This document shows, in pieces, positions 16,219 to 23,233 of a stretch of 23,233 nt of DNA (positions are counted from its first letter, which is position 1; the number at the start of each line of letters is the position of its first letter). The position numbers were made by a program, and so were the translations under genes. Source of the DNA: JAAYCI01 sp964370195 (GTDB taxonomy: Bacteria; Bacillota; Clostridia; Oscillospirales; Ruminococcaceae); contig CAYJIH010000030.1 of assembly GCA_964370195.1 (NCBI GenBank), forward strand, positions 1 to 23,233. Direction: 5' to 3'. A model generated the notes under the pieces. It worked only from the letters and a program-made list of their open reading frames with translations. It did not search any database and had not been told where the DNA came from.

Positions 16219-16851
16219 ATGCATCAAAATCACAACAAAATAGTCTTTCGCTCTTTGTGCGAAAGCGATTTGCCTGCGCTTGGGGCTGTTGTGCGCCAAA
16301 CGTGGGAACTAGACAAATTCACCTCGTCAAAAGCATCCGCACGCATGGCACAGCTTTATTTACGGCTACTGCTTTTGGCACAAACATACACCTGCGTGGC
16401 CGAGCAAAACGGCATTGCCGTGGGGCTGATTGTGGTGCAAGACAAACGCCATTTGCGCTTACATTTAAACTGGCAGCGGGCACTTCTTTGCGATTTTATC
16501 GCTGTGTTGCGCCAAGGCCAAATGCAAAAGTTAATGAAGATGCAAGCTATAACGCAAAAGGCCGACCGAATAATGTATAAGCGGGCCGGCAAACGCTACG
16601 AAGCCGAACTTGTGTTTTTTATTGTAGACAACCATTGCCGCGGGCTTGGCGTGGGCAAAGCGTTGTATCAGCGCGCGGTGCGGTATATGCGGCGGCGCGG
16701 GGTGCAAAACTTTTATTTGTATACAGACACATTGTGTAACTACGGGTTTTACGACGCCCAAGGAATGCGCCAAAACGGACGCATTGACGAAGAGAAATTC
16801 CCCTATCGAAATCACGCGGTTTCGTTTTTTCTGTACGATAAAGAACTGTAA
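16219..16851 (+). CDS. GNAT-family N-acetyltransferase
   Basis: The 210-residue protein belongs to the acetyl-CoA-dependent GNAT superfamily. The acetyl-CoA pyrophosphate-binding motif A is CRGLGVGKALYQRA (140-153), preceded by the beta strand ELVFFIVDNH, and the C-terminal part has YLYTDTLCNYGFYDAQGM, the usual tyrosine-containing motif B. The N-terminal region (about 30-125) is longer and more helical than in minimal GNATs. The substrate cannot be told; a small molecule or a protein is equally possible. AAGGAGGAG ends 6 bases before the ATG at 16219, which decides the start; a GTG at 16201 would overlap that site. It sits between pth and mfd, which are near neighbours in Bacillus, with short gaps on both sides, so it is probably co-transcribed with them. 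Confidence 0.85.
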   Translation: MHQNHNKIVFRSLCESDLPALGAVVRQTWELDKFTSSKASARMAQLYLRLLLLAQTYTCVAEQNGIAVGLIVVQDKRHLRLHLNWQRALLCDFIAVLRQGQMQKLMKMQAITQKADRIMYKRAGKRYEAELVFFIVDNHCRGLGVGKALYQRAVRYMRRRGVQNFYLYTDTLCNYGFYDAQGMRQNGRIDEEKFPYRNHAVSFFLYDKEL

Positions 16852-16886
16852 GAAAAGGTGGCGCGTGCCACTTTGGAGGGTTGTTC

Positions 16887-19800
16887 ATGATTGGTGCTGC
16901 ATTAAAAAATAGTTCCGAATATAGGCGCCTTGAACGCATGGCAAAAGGGGCTGCTTCGGCGTGTGCCTTGTTTGGTATGTCGCATGCGGCGCGTGCCGCC
17001 GTGCTGGCCGGCTTATGTGAAGAAACCGGGCGCACTGCCCTTGTCATCACGGCAGGCGAAAGCGAAGCTGTGCGCTTTGCCGCCGACGCCGAAGCACTTG
17101 GCGTATCGTCTGCGGTGTACCCACAGCGCGATTTTGTGCTGCGCAATATCGAAGGGCAAAGCCGTGAATATGAATATCGGCGCCTTGAGGTGCTGGGGCG
17201 ACTTGTAAGCGGACGTGTGCAATTGGTTTGCGCCCCGATAGAAGCGCTGCTGCAACACACCTTGCCCAAGGCAGAGTTTCTTTCGGCCACATGCACCATA
17301 AAACCCGGCCTTACTTTGCCACAAAACGAACTGATTCAAACGTTGACACAAGCCGGCTATTTAAACCGCCCACAGGTGGAAGGGCCCGGCCAATTTTCAA
17401 AACGGGGCGACATTATCGACTTTTACGCACCGGACATGGAAACACCGGTGCGCCTTGAATACTGGGGCGATGAGATTGAAAGTTTGTCCTCTTTCGACCC
17501 ACTGAGCCAGCGGCGGGAAACCGCCCTAGAAAAAGCGTATCTTTCGCCCACGCGTGAGGTATTGTTTTTTGACACAGACAGAACGGCTTCTTTCTTAAAA
17601 GAGGCTCTTTCGAAAGCAAAAGGCCAAAAAAAGGAACGCCTTGATGCCGTGATGCAAGGCGATTTGCGCGCGCTTTCGGCCGGTGTAATGCCCGAGGGCA
17701 TGGACCGGTATCTTTGTTTGCGCTACCCAAAACCGGCCACGGTGCTGGATTATATGGAGCATCCATTGCTTTTTTTCGACGAACCAAGTGCCATCCGTGA
17801 AGAGGCCGCAGGCGTTGCCTTTCGGTTTGGCGAAGAACAAAAACACCTTTGGGAAGAGGGCCTTTTAACGCCGGAGCTTACAGGCTTTTACACCGATTAT
17901 GTTGGCATTTTACAGGCCGCTGCAAAACAAACCGCCTTTTACTGCGAAAATTTTTCGCGCAGCATGCCCGATGTAAAATTAAGCGACACCGTCAATTTCC
18001 CAGCGCACAGTTTGCCGCCGTGGCGCGGCGAGGTGGCGGCCTTGTGCGAAGAATTGCGTCCACTGCTGGAAAACGGATATTTTTGCATGGTGCTGGCCGG
18101 CACGCCACGTGCGGCAAAAGCATTAACGCGCGATTTAAGCGCGCGCAATTTGCGTGTTACACAAGGCGAAACAATGCACGCGTCGCAAGCGGCACCCGGC
18201 ACAGTGTGTGTGTTGCCCGGCCGGCTTTCGTCTGGCGCCGATGCACCAACGGCCCGCTTTGCGCTGTTCACTTCGCGCCGCGAGGACGAGCCGAAAAAGA
18301 AGAAAAAACCAAAAAACAAAAATGCACTTGCCAACCTTTCCGATATCACAGCGGGCGATTATGTGGTGCACCAAGGGCACGGCATTGGCCTATACGTGGG
18401 CATCCAGCGCTTAGATTTGCAAGGTGTTGTAAAAGATTATCTTAAAATCAGCTACGATAAATCCGACACATTGTATGTGCCGGTTACCCAGCTGGATTTA
18501 CTTTCGCGCTACACACCGCCCGGAGACAATGCCCGTGTAAAGTTGTCTCGCCTTGGGGCCGACACCTGGGCAAAAGCGAAAAGCCGTGTGCGTAAAGCCA
18601 CAGAAGAAATGGCCGAGGACTTGATTGAACTGTATGCAAAACGCCAAAATGCACGCGGGCACGCCTTTGCTGCCGACGGCGAATGGCAACGCGATTTTGA
18701 AGCCCGCTTTGCGTACGATGAAACGCAAGACCAATTGCACAGCACCCACGAAATCAAACGAGACATGGAAAAACCCAACCCGATGGACAGGCTTTTATCG
18801 GGCGATGTGGGCGTGGGCAAAACAGAGGTGGCTTTGCGTGCGGCTTTTAAATGTGTAATGGATGGCCGCCAGTGCGCCATTTTGGTGCCCACCACCATTT
18901 TGGCGTGGCAACATTACAATACCCTAATCACACGCATGGAGGCCTTCCCGGTTAAAATTGGCCTTTTGTCCCGCTTTGCCACACAAAAACAAACAAAGGA
19001 AACACTGGCCGGCATCAAAGACGGCACGGTGGACATTGTGGTGGGCACGCATCGTCTTTTGCAAAAAGACATTCGTTTTAAAACATTGGGCCTTTTAATT
19101 GTAGACGAAGAACAGCGTTTTGGTGTGCGCCATAAAGAAAAGCTGAAAGAAAGTTTTGTAGGTGTGGACACACTCACCTTGTCGGCCACGCCCATTCCAC
19201 GCACGCTGAACATGGCCATGAGTGGCATTCGAGACATGAGCACGATAGAAGAGCCACCCACCGAGCGCCAGCCCGTGGAAACGTATGTGATGGAATACGA
19301 CGAAGCATTGATTTTTTCCGCCATAAAAAAAGAACTTGCGCGTGGCGGCCAAGTGTATTATTTGCACAACCGTGTCGACAGCATCGAAAGCTGTGCGCAT
19401 CGGCTGAGCGAAGCATTGCCCACTGCCAACATTGCCACAGCGCACGGGCGCATGGGCGAAGAAGCACTTTCGCGCACATGGCAGGAACTTCTGGACGGCG
19501 ACATTGATATTTTGGTGTGCACAACACTGATTGAAACAGGCATTGACGTGCGCAACTGCAACACGCTCATCATCGAAAACGCCGACCATATGGGCCTTGC
19601 CCAGCTGTATCAAATTCGTGGGCGTGTGGGCAGAAGCGGACGCAAGGCATACGCCTATTTTACATTTAGACGAGATAAAGTGTTAACCGATGTTGCGGCA
19701 AAGCGGCTTTCTGCCATACGGGAGTTCACGGCATTTGGCTCCGGTTTTCGCATTGCGATGCGAGACCTGCAAATTCGTGGCGCGGGCAACCTTTTGGGGC

Positions 19801-20357
19801 AAAGCCAAAGCGGGCACATGGAAGCTGTGGGCTACGATTTATACGTAAAAATGTTAAACGAGGCCGTGGCAAAAGCAAAAGGCGAAACCCCTGCCCCCGA
19901 TAAAGCCGATGTGCTCATCGACATCACCGTAGACGCCTATATTCCCGACCGATACATTCCGAGTGCCGCCGGGCGCATTGAGGCCTACAAAAAAATTGCC
20001 GCGGTAGATAGTGGCGAGGCCGCCGACGATGTGCTTGCCGAATTAAAAGACCGCTATGGCGACGTGCCCGAAGCCGTGCGCGGGCTTGTGGACATCAGCT
20101 TGCTTCGTGTGCTGGCGGCTTCCCTTGGCTTTTACGACATTGTGCAGCAACGTGATGCCATTTTGTTATACAGTGATACACTCGATTTTGCCGCCGCACA
20201 TCGAGACTTAAAGGCCGCCGGCATCCGCGTGCTTGTAAATGCATCCACAAAACCATATCTTTCGGCAAAATTAAAACCGGGCGATAAACCGTTAAACACC
20301 CTTTCGTCCATTATCAAAAACTTGGCATTTATGCAAGAAGATGCACCCGAAGAATAA
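16887..20357 (+). CDS. mfd: Transcription-repair coupling factor Mfd
   Basis: The 1156-residue DNA translocase displaces stalled RNA polymerase and recruits UvrA to lesions. In order: the UvrB-like N-terminal module (1 to about 350; VEGPGQFSKRGDIIDFY at 164-180), a Lys-rich linker (468-480, PKKKKKPKNKN), the RNA polymerase-interacting domain (about 485-545, GDYVVHQGHGIGLYVG), the superfamily 2 helicase core with Walker A GDVGVGKT (639-646), DEEQ (740-743) and LSATPIPRTLNMA (765-777), the translocation region with QIRGRVGRSGRKAYAYF, and the C-terminal regulatory domain. Length matches the family (about 1150-1180). GGAGG at 16875-16879 lies 7 bases before the ATG at 16887; a TTG at 16881 is too close to it. 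The stop is followed by a cluster of hairpins. Confidence 0.97.
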   Translation: MIGAALKNSSEYRRLERMAKGAASACALFGMSHAARAAVLAGLCEETGRTALVITAGESEAVRFAADAEALGVSSAVYPQRDFVLRNIEGQSREYEYRRLEVLGRLVSGRVQLVCAPIEALLQHTLPKAEFLSATCTIKPGLTLPQNELIQTLTQAGYLNRPQVEGPGQFSKRGDIIDFYAPDMETPVRLEYWGDEIESLSSFDPLSQRRETALEKAYLSPTREVLFFDTDRTASFLKEALSKAKGQKKERLDAVMQGDLRALSAGVMPEGMDRYLCLRYPKPATVLDYMEHPLLFFDEPSAIREEAAGVAFRFGEEQKHLWEEGLLTPELTGFYTDYVGILQAAAKQTAFYCENFSRSMPDVKLSDTVNFPAHSLPPWRGEVAALCEELRPLLENGYFCMVLAGTPRAAKALTRDLSARNLRVTQGETMHASQAAPGTVCVLPGRLSSGADAPTARFALFTSRREDEPKKKKKPKNKNALANLSDITAGDYVVHQGHGIGLYVGIQRLDLQGVVKDYLKISYDKSDTLYVPVTQLDLLSRYTPPGDNARVKLSRLGADTWAKAKSRVRKATEEMAEDLIELYAKRQNARGHAFAADGEWQRDFEARFAYDETQDQLHSTHEIKRDMEKPNPMDRLLSGDVGVGKTEVALRAAFKCVMDGRQCAILVPTTILAWQHYNTLITRMEAFPVKIGLLSRFATQKQTKETLAGIKDGTVDIVVGTHRLLQKDIRFKTLGLLIVDEEQRFGVRHKEKLKESFVGVDTLTLSATPIPRTLNMAMSGIRDMSTIEEPPTERQPVETYVMEYDEALIFSAIKKELARGGQVYYLHNRVDSIESCAHRLSEALPTANIATAHGRMGEEALSRTWQELLDGDIDILVCTTLIETGIDVRNCNTLIIENADHMGLAQLYQIRGRVGRSGRKAYAYFTFRRDKVLTDVAAKRLSAIREFTAFGSGFRIAMRDLQIRGAGNLLGQSQSGHMEAVGYDLYVKMLNEAVAKAKGETPAPDKADVLIDITVDAYIPDRYIPSAAGRIEAYKKIAAVDSGEAADDVLAELKDRYGDVPEAVRGLVDISLLRVLAASLGFYDIVQQRDAILLYSDTLDFAAAHRDLKAAGIRVLVNASTKPYLSAKLKPGDKPLNTLSSIIKNLAFMQEDAPEE

Positions 20358-20366
20358 ATAATGCCT

Positions 20367-20449
20367 GCTGAATAAACCCCTGCAGAGTTTATTCAGCCCC
20401 ACCGCCTATCGCGGTGGCCATAAAAGTGCCAAAAGCAGCACTTTTATGG
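20367..20449. repeat. Three adjacent perfect stem-loops after mfd
   Basis: Three back-to-back perfect inverted repeats fill 83 bases: an 11-bp stem GCTGAATAAAC/GTTTATTCAGC (20367-20397), a 7-bp stem CCACCGC/GCGGTGG (20399-20417) and a 12-bp stem CCATAAAAGTGC/GCACTTTTATGG (20418-20449). None is followed by a T-tract. They could protect the mfd transcript 3' end, or represent an extragenic palindromic element. Confidence 0.6.
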
Positions 20450-20474
20450 GGCATATCTTGATGCTATCCACTGT

Positions 20475-20505
20475 GTTTTCGCCCCCTAAATGAAAAGGCG
20501 AAAAC
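20475..20505. repeat. Fourth hairpin in the mfd/lipoprotein junction
   Basis: GTTTTCGCC (20475-20483) pairs perfectly with GGCGAAAAC (20497-20505) around a 13-base loop, immediately before the bidirectional terminator. Five A residues follow rather than T, so in the plus direction it is not a classical terminator. Confidence 0.5.
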
Positions 20506-20553
20506 AAAAAGGCTCTGCGTTTCATCAAAATGATAAAACGCAAAGCCTTTTTC
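20506..20553. terminator. Bidirectional terminator between mfd and the lipoprotein gene
   Basis: AAAAAGGCT-C-TGCGTTT pairs with AAACGCA-A-AGCCTTTTT, with an inner ATCA/TGAT stem. A- and T-tracts on both sides allow it to end both the plus-strand mfd transcript and the minus-strand lipoprotein transcript, whose stop codon is at 20571. Confidence 0.85.
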
Positions 20554-20570
20554 GTTCTTTGTATGTTTTG

Positions 20571-21227
20571 TTATGATGCAAGCTCCAAGCCGCCCCATTC
20601 AATAACGGCAAAACCACTTCTCTCAAACGGCATCAGCGTTTGTTCTTCTATTTCTATCTCTTCTTGCAGCGGTTTATACACCATAAAAACACGCTGCATG
20701 CTGTCTGGCTGCGGCGTAATGGTAAGCACTGCATTATCGGTGTAGGCCTCTTCTTGGAATGTGATTAAATTATAGTTGTTCCCCACCATTCGCGGCAACC
20801 AATACACCAAAAATTCGTTGTACTCCTGTGGTGTAAGCCCAAGGTACTGTAGTTTTTCCACCAAAAACGCTTCGGTGTCTTCGCCTTTTACCACAAACCC
20901 TTGGCTCATGTCATACTCTGCTTGCAGCGCCGCATCCCAAAATAAATACGAATACATACGCCCATCGCTCAGCAAGGTGCCGTCTGGATACGCGGTCACC
21001 TCCCAGCCGTTTTCGTAGGCAGGGTACGTAAACAATGTCTCCCCATTCACATCAAGCTGCACAGAAACTTCCGTTTCTTCCTTTGGATAAAGGTAAATCA
21101 CCGGTTTTTCTGCAATGGGCATGGATTCAGGGTCCGATTGCGGGGCGGGATCTGCGTTGGTGGATGTGCAACCGGCAACAGCCATGGCAAGCAGCAAACC
21201 ACACAATAGAAAAACACTCTTTTTCAT
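20571..21227 (-). CDS. Predicted surface lipoprotein of unknown function
   Basis: The 218-residue product begins with a lipoprotein signal peptide: MKK, a hydrophobic core at 5-18, and lipobox V17-A18-G19-C20, so Lgt should attach diacylglycerol to Cys20. An unstructured Ser/Pro/Asp linker (21-45) is followed by EKPVIYLYPKEETEVSVQL, a KPVIYLYP motif I recognise from uncharacterised clostridial secreted proteins, and a single globular domain with many Tyr and Trp residues (ENGWEVTAYPDG, YWLPRMVGNNYNL, FAVIEWGG). No catalytic motif is apparent. The start is decided by a perfect AGGAGG seven bases before the ATG at 21227; the frame continues upstream without a ribosome binding site. The gene stands alone between terminators. 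Confidence 0.82.
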   Translation of the reverse strand: MKKSVFLLCGLLLAMAVAGCTSTNADPAPQSDPESMPIAEKPVIYLYPKEETEVSVQLDVNGETLFTYPAYENGWEVTAYPDGTLLSDGRMYSYLFWDAALQAEYDMSQGFVVKGEDTEAFLVEKLQYLGLTPQEYNEFLVYWLPRMVGNNYNLITFQEEAYTDNAVLTITPQPDSMQRVFMVYKPLQEEIEIEEQTLMPFERSGFAVIEWGGLELAS

Positions 21228-21252
21228 GAAAAAACCTCCTCTTCGATTGTTT

Positions 21253-21258
21253 ATTATA
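21253..21258 (-). promoter_or_regulatory. -10 box upstream of the lipoprotein gene
   Basis: A consensus TATAAT (21258-21253, minus strand) lies about 25 bases before the start codon. The region 16-18 bases upstream matches TTGACA poorly (CCGTCA at best), so confidence is limited. Confidence 0.35.
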
Positions 21259-21278
21259 CACATCGCAAATAAAATGAC

Positions 21279-21316
21279 GGCTACACGTGGCCTACGCAAA
21301 ACAATGGGCCACAGCC
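21279..21316 (-). terminator. Possible imperfect terminator after the cat gene
   Basis: On the minus strand GGCT-GTGGCC can pair with GGCCAC-GTGT-AGCC, with a 4-base bulge and a 14-base loop, followed by GTCATTTTATTT. The T-tract is displaced and broken, so some read-through into the lipoprotein gene is likely. Confidence 0.35.
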
Positions 21317-21365
21317 GATACCACATATTTTTGAAACAAAACAACCGCCACCGTGTATTGTGCAC

Positions 21366-22004
21366 TCAGCCCGTAAATGCATCCAGATATTCTTGCAATT
21401 CATTTACAAACCGCGAAAGATGAAACCCATCGCACACCGCATGATGAACTTGAATTGCAAGCGGCAGCATCACCTTCCCATGGTCAACATCATATTTCCC
21501 TATTGTAAAAATGGGCGGAAAATAGTCGTAGCCTTTTTGCAGGTTCAAATTAAACCCTGTAAAACTTACCCAAGGGATGCAAGAAACGTTAAAATAATTC
21601 TTTCCCACCAGCGGCTTTGAGTTTAGAGCATCGTTTTTGTATTTCAGCATATCCTCATTATAGCTTTGTAAAAACACGTCCCTATCGCTTGTATATTTTG
21701 TCCATACATTTGTAATTGTTTCTGTTTCATTGTGAAAAAGCGTATAACAAGGATTTGAGTAATCGTAGTATCCGATGTTTTTATTTTCATCGATATCCAT
21801 ACGAAACTCTTTGTGCGCATTTACCATTTGAGACAGTGCATACAGCATCAAAGGAAAAAATTTATAATTGCTTTTCTTAACGGCCTCTGTAAAATGGGTT
21901 ACATCTACATTTACTGTCATGCTGTATGTGCACGGTACGTTATCCAAATAGTGGTAATAGCTGTTTTTTCTGCTCCACGTTTGCGGGTCAATTTTATTAA
22001 ACAT
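21366..22004 (-). CDS. Chloramphenicol acetyltransferase, CatA family, CatP-like
   Basis: The 212-residue enzyme would acetylate chloramphenicol with acetyl-CoA. The trimeric CAT family signature is intact: QVHHAVCDGFH with catalytic His188 and Asp192, the N-terminal FNKIDPQTWSRK, and IPWVSFTGFNLNLQKGYDY. From memory VPCTYSMTV, FNLNLQKGYDY and HHAVCDGFHLSRFVNELQE are closest to clostridial CatP rather than to CAT types I-III. The residue before FNLN is Gly, where type III has Ser. The base composition looks richer in A+T than in prs to mfd, consistent with later acquisition, but no transposase or flanking repeat is seen. The ATG follows AGGGGG by 9 bases; that site is predicted to be paired within the leader. 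A substrate other than chloramphenicol is possible for chromosomal relatives. Confidence 0.9.
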   Translation of the reverse strand: MFNKIDPQTWSRKNSYYHYLDNVPCTYSMTVNVDVTHFTEAVKKSNYKFFPLMLYALSQMVNAHKEFRMDIDENKNIGYYDYSNPCYTLFHNETETITNVWTKYTSDRDVFLQSYNEDMLKYKNDALNSKPLVGKNYFNVSCIPWVSFTGFNLNLQKGYDYFPPIFTIGKYDVDHGKVMLPLAIQVHHAVCDGFHLSRFVNELQEYLDAFTG

Positions 22005-22075
22005 AGCGCGGTGCCCCCTAAATCTTTTTTGTGCCCATTGCCAATTTAGATGGCCGGTTTGCTCCTATCCACCCC
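22005..22075 (-). promoter_or_regulatory. cat leader with SD-sequestering hairpin and possible short leader ORFs
   Basis: On the minus strand CCATCTAAAT (22053-22044) can pair with ATTTAGGGGG (22023-22014), nine of ten positions including one wobble, which buries the AGGGGG ribosome binding site of cat. Two tiny frames lie here: GTG-initiated VDRSKPAI (22072-22046), ending inside the left arm, and ATG-initiated MGTKKI (22038-22018), ending in the right arm. A ribosome stalled on the first could open the hairpin, as in known inducible cat genes. The string AGGGGGCACCGCG (22019-22007) also resembles the T-box core AGGGTGGNACCGCG with one base missing. Confidence 0.45.
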
Positions 22076-22114
22076 AGTAGCCTAAGCTCTTATTCTCTGT
22101 ATTCTTTATACCCC

Positions 22115-22123
22115 ATTATAACA
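22115..22123 (-). promoter_or_regulatory. Extended -10 promoter for the cat gene
   Basis: The minus strand reads TGTTATAAT (22123-22115), preceded by a T-rich stretch and no clear -35. Transcription would start near 22108, giving a leader of about 104 bases. Confidence 0.5.
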
Positions 22124-22188
22124 TAAAAAAGCAAGCCTGCTACGATATTTTCTTTTGCTGCAAGCGGCCGCATCGGTGCCATATGCAC

Positions 22189-22220
22189 AAAAAACGACAT
22201 AGTAAAACTACGTCGTTTTT
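22189..22220 (-). terminator. Terminator after the MBL-fold hydrolase gene
   Basis: AAAAACGAC-A-TAGT pairs with ACTA-C-GTCGTTTTT around a short A loop, with one mismatch. A-tract and T-tract on opposite sides make it usable from both directions. It lies about 70 bases beyond the hydrolase stop codon and just upstream of the cat promoter. Confidence 0.75.
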
Positions 22221-22291
22221 GCATGCAACCGCACGCTATTTTTGCAGCGGCCCCCTGTGTTTATGCTTTTTGTGCTAGCAGGATGCTTATT

Positions 22292-23014
22292 TTACGGTGC
22301 CAGCGGAAATAATTTCACACGTTCAATTTTCTCAATATTTTTTTCCAGCCTTTCTCTCTCAAAAGGCTTTCCATGTGCCGGATATATTTTACCGGGGTTT
22401 AATTTCATCATCTTTTGCCAAGACAACCTATACTGTTCTTTGCTTTCTATCCAAATTGTAAGATTGTGTTTGCTTGGAAATCCATTCATGGCCGCATCAC
22501 CACAAAATAAATTCCCCTCTTTGGTTAATAACGATATGGAATCCTCCGTGTGGCCTGCTGTTTCTATTATTCTTCCGTTTAGCTGTTGTTCAATTTCGGC
22601 TTTGTTTTCGTCGGAAATAAAAAGCAAATTGTCTTCATACTCTTTTTTTATGGGTGGGAATGTATGCTGCCCCTTCCCCAGTATCTTCATAAAAAGACAA
22701 AATAAATAGCTTTGTTTTCCACTGCAGCCACCCTCAAACGAGTTTTGCCCTTTTCGTAAAACATCAATGCCTTTATCACTCATAACAATCTTGATGTTTT
22801 TATTTTCCCGAATCATCTCATTGATAAAACCTGCATGGTCGTCATGTGCATGCGTTAGAAAAATATACTTCACATCTTCTACCGAAATATGATGATTCCG
22901 AAGCTTCTTCATGCAGCGCTTAAAACCATTCTGATATCCCGTGTCGATCATTACATATCCATCCTCAACCGGATACAGATATGTGTTCATCACTCTGCTT
23001 CCTACGTTAATCAA
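22292..23014 (-). CDS. MBL-fold metallohydrolase
   Basis: The 240-residue protein has the metallo-beta-lactamase fold: strand entry INVGSRVMNTYLYPVEDGYVMIDTG at the N-terminus (first residues 2-20 and on), the metal motif HAHDDH with H55, H57, D59 and H60, then H155 in AGHTEDS, D173 in CGDAAM and H214 in PAHGKP. All ligands for a two-metal site are present, so it should be an active hydrolase; the substrate is unknown and the sequence is of the general hydrolase type rather than a recognisable antibiotic-resistance enzyme. The start is a TTG preceded by AAGGGTG about 7 bases away; an ATG at residue 9 with AGGAAG before it is an alternative, but the INVGS segment belongs to the fold. It stands alone on the minus strand and looks A+T rich. 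Confidence 0.85.
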   Translation of the reverse strand: MINVGSRVMNTYLYPVEDGYVMIDTGYQNGFKRCMKKLRNHHISVEDVKYIFLTHAHDDHAGFINEMIRENKNIKIVMSDKGIDVLRKGQNSFEGGCSGKQSYLFCLFMKILGKGQHTFPPIKKEYEDNLLFISDENKAEIEQQLNGRIIETAGHTEDSISLLTKEGNLFCGDAAMNGFPSKHNLTIWIESKEQYRLSWQKMMKLNPGKIYPAHGKPFERERLEKNIEKIERVKLFPLAP

Positions 23015-23088
23015 GGCAACACACCCTTATCTTCTGTCCATACGCGCCCCACCTAACCCGTAAGCCAAGCCGCATGATTCTTATCATT

Positions 23089-23120
23089 AAAAAATCCTTG
23101 AATAAAAAATTCAAGGATTT
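23089..23120 (-). terminator. Terminator for a minus-strand gene at the right edge
   Basis: A perfect 11-bp stem AAATCCTTGAA/TTCAAGGATTT (23092-23102 with 23110-23120) has a 7-base loop and, on the minus strand, runs into six T residues. There is no T-tract on the plus strand, so it should serve a gene entering from the right. Confidence 0.65.
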
Positions 23121-23172
23121 GATTACCGTGGTTAAAATAGCTGTACCTAGAGTTATGCTCACAACATACAGA

Positions 23173-23232
23173 CTATCTTGTAAATAAACTTTTCTTGAAT
23201 GATTTGATTTGTTCGTATTTTTCTTTAGGTAT
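23173..23232 (-). CDS. Possible C-terminal end of a gene cut by the window edge
   Basis: One minus-strand frame reads IPKEKYEQIKSFKKSLFTR and ends with TAG at 23175-23173, about 50 bases before a clear minus-strand terminator. Lysine-rich composition and the position of the terminator favour a real gene end. Nineteen residues are too few to identify it. A second open minus-strand frame runs through the terminator and is less likely. Confidence 0.28.
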   Translation of the reverse strand: MPKEKYEQIKSFKKSLFTR

Positions 23233-23233
23233 G

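Noticed and set aside
17849..18445. A 198-codon plus-strand frame rich in Arg, Cys and His
   Set aside because: It overlaps mfd in another frame; the composition is typical of an off-frame reading of G+C-rich coding DNA.
23074..23087. ATGATTCTTATCAT as a Fur-type operator
   Set aside because: Only 5-bp arms match, it is shorter than a Fur box, and no iron-related gene is adjacent.
1..23233. tRNA or rRNA genes, transposases, integrases or CRISPR arrays
   Set aside because: I looked on both strands and found no sequence that supports any of these.

Overview
The window looks like a chromosomal segment of a Gram-positive anaerobe of class Clostridia, most likely close to the Ruminococcaceae/Oscillospiraceae. 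The reasons are the prs-pth-mfd order typical of Firmicutes, a pyruvate phosphate dikinase close in length and layout to the clostridial enzyme, a rhodanese-less ThiI beside its own cysteine desulfurase, a SpoIID-type domain, AGGAGG-type ribosome binding sites and several GTG/TTG starts. This placement is an inference from gene content; no rRNA gene or other decisive marker is present.

Layout. Positions 1-432 hold no convincing gene: a GC-rich repeat-like stretch, a terminator, and a promoter for the first operon. Positions 433-6252 (+) form an operon: cysteine desulfurase, thiI, and a very long gene encoding CinA fused through a membrane segment to an extracytoplasmic SpoIID/LytB-type domain. 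Then come a DUF362 double [4Fe-4S] protein (+) and a PAS-GGDEF diguanylate cyclase (+) with its own promoter. A minus-strand block follows (9920-14169): lgt, a proline/glutamine-rich small membrane protein and ppdK, most with their own promoter and/or terminator. Next is the plus-strand block prs, pth, a GNAT acetyltransferase and mfd (14448-20357). After a hairpin-rich convergent junction, the right end is a minus-strand set of stand-alone genes: a lipoprotein, a CatP-like chloramphenicol acetyltransferase and an MBL-fold hydrolase, the last two more A+T rich than the rest. The last 60 bases may hold the tail of another minus-strand gene.

How the genes relate. Desulfurase and ThiI form a sulfur-transfer pair for tRNA 4-thiouridine. 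prs, pth and mfd are housekeeping genes (PRPP synthesis, peptidyl-tRNA recycling, transcription-coupled repair). Lgt would lipidate proteins such as the lipoprotein encoded at 20571-21227. ppdK links pyruvate and PEP. The cat gene has a leader whose predicted hairpin would bury its Shine-Dalgarno sequence, suggesting attenuation-type control.

The most notable observation is the single reading frame joining a cytosolic NMN-deamidase-type CinA to a membrane-anchored, outward-facing SpoIID-type peptidoglycan-cleaving domain, with about 400 residues of unrecognised extracytoplasmic sequence between them. Second is the cat leader, which carries possible short reading frames, an SD-sequestering stem and a T-box-like sequence lacking one base.
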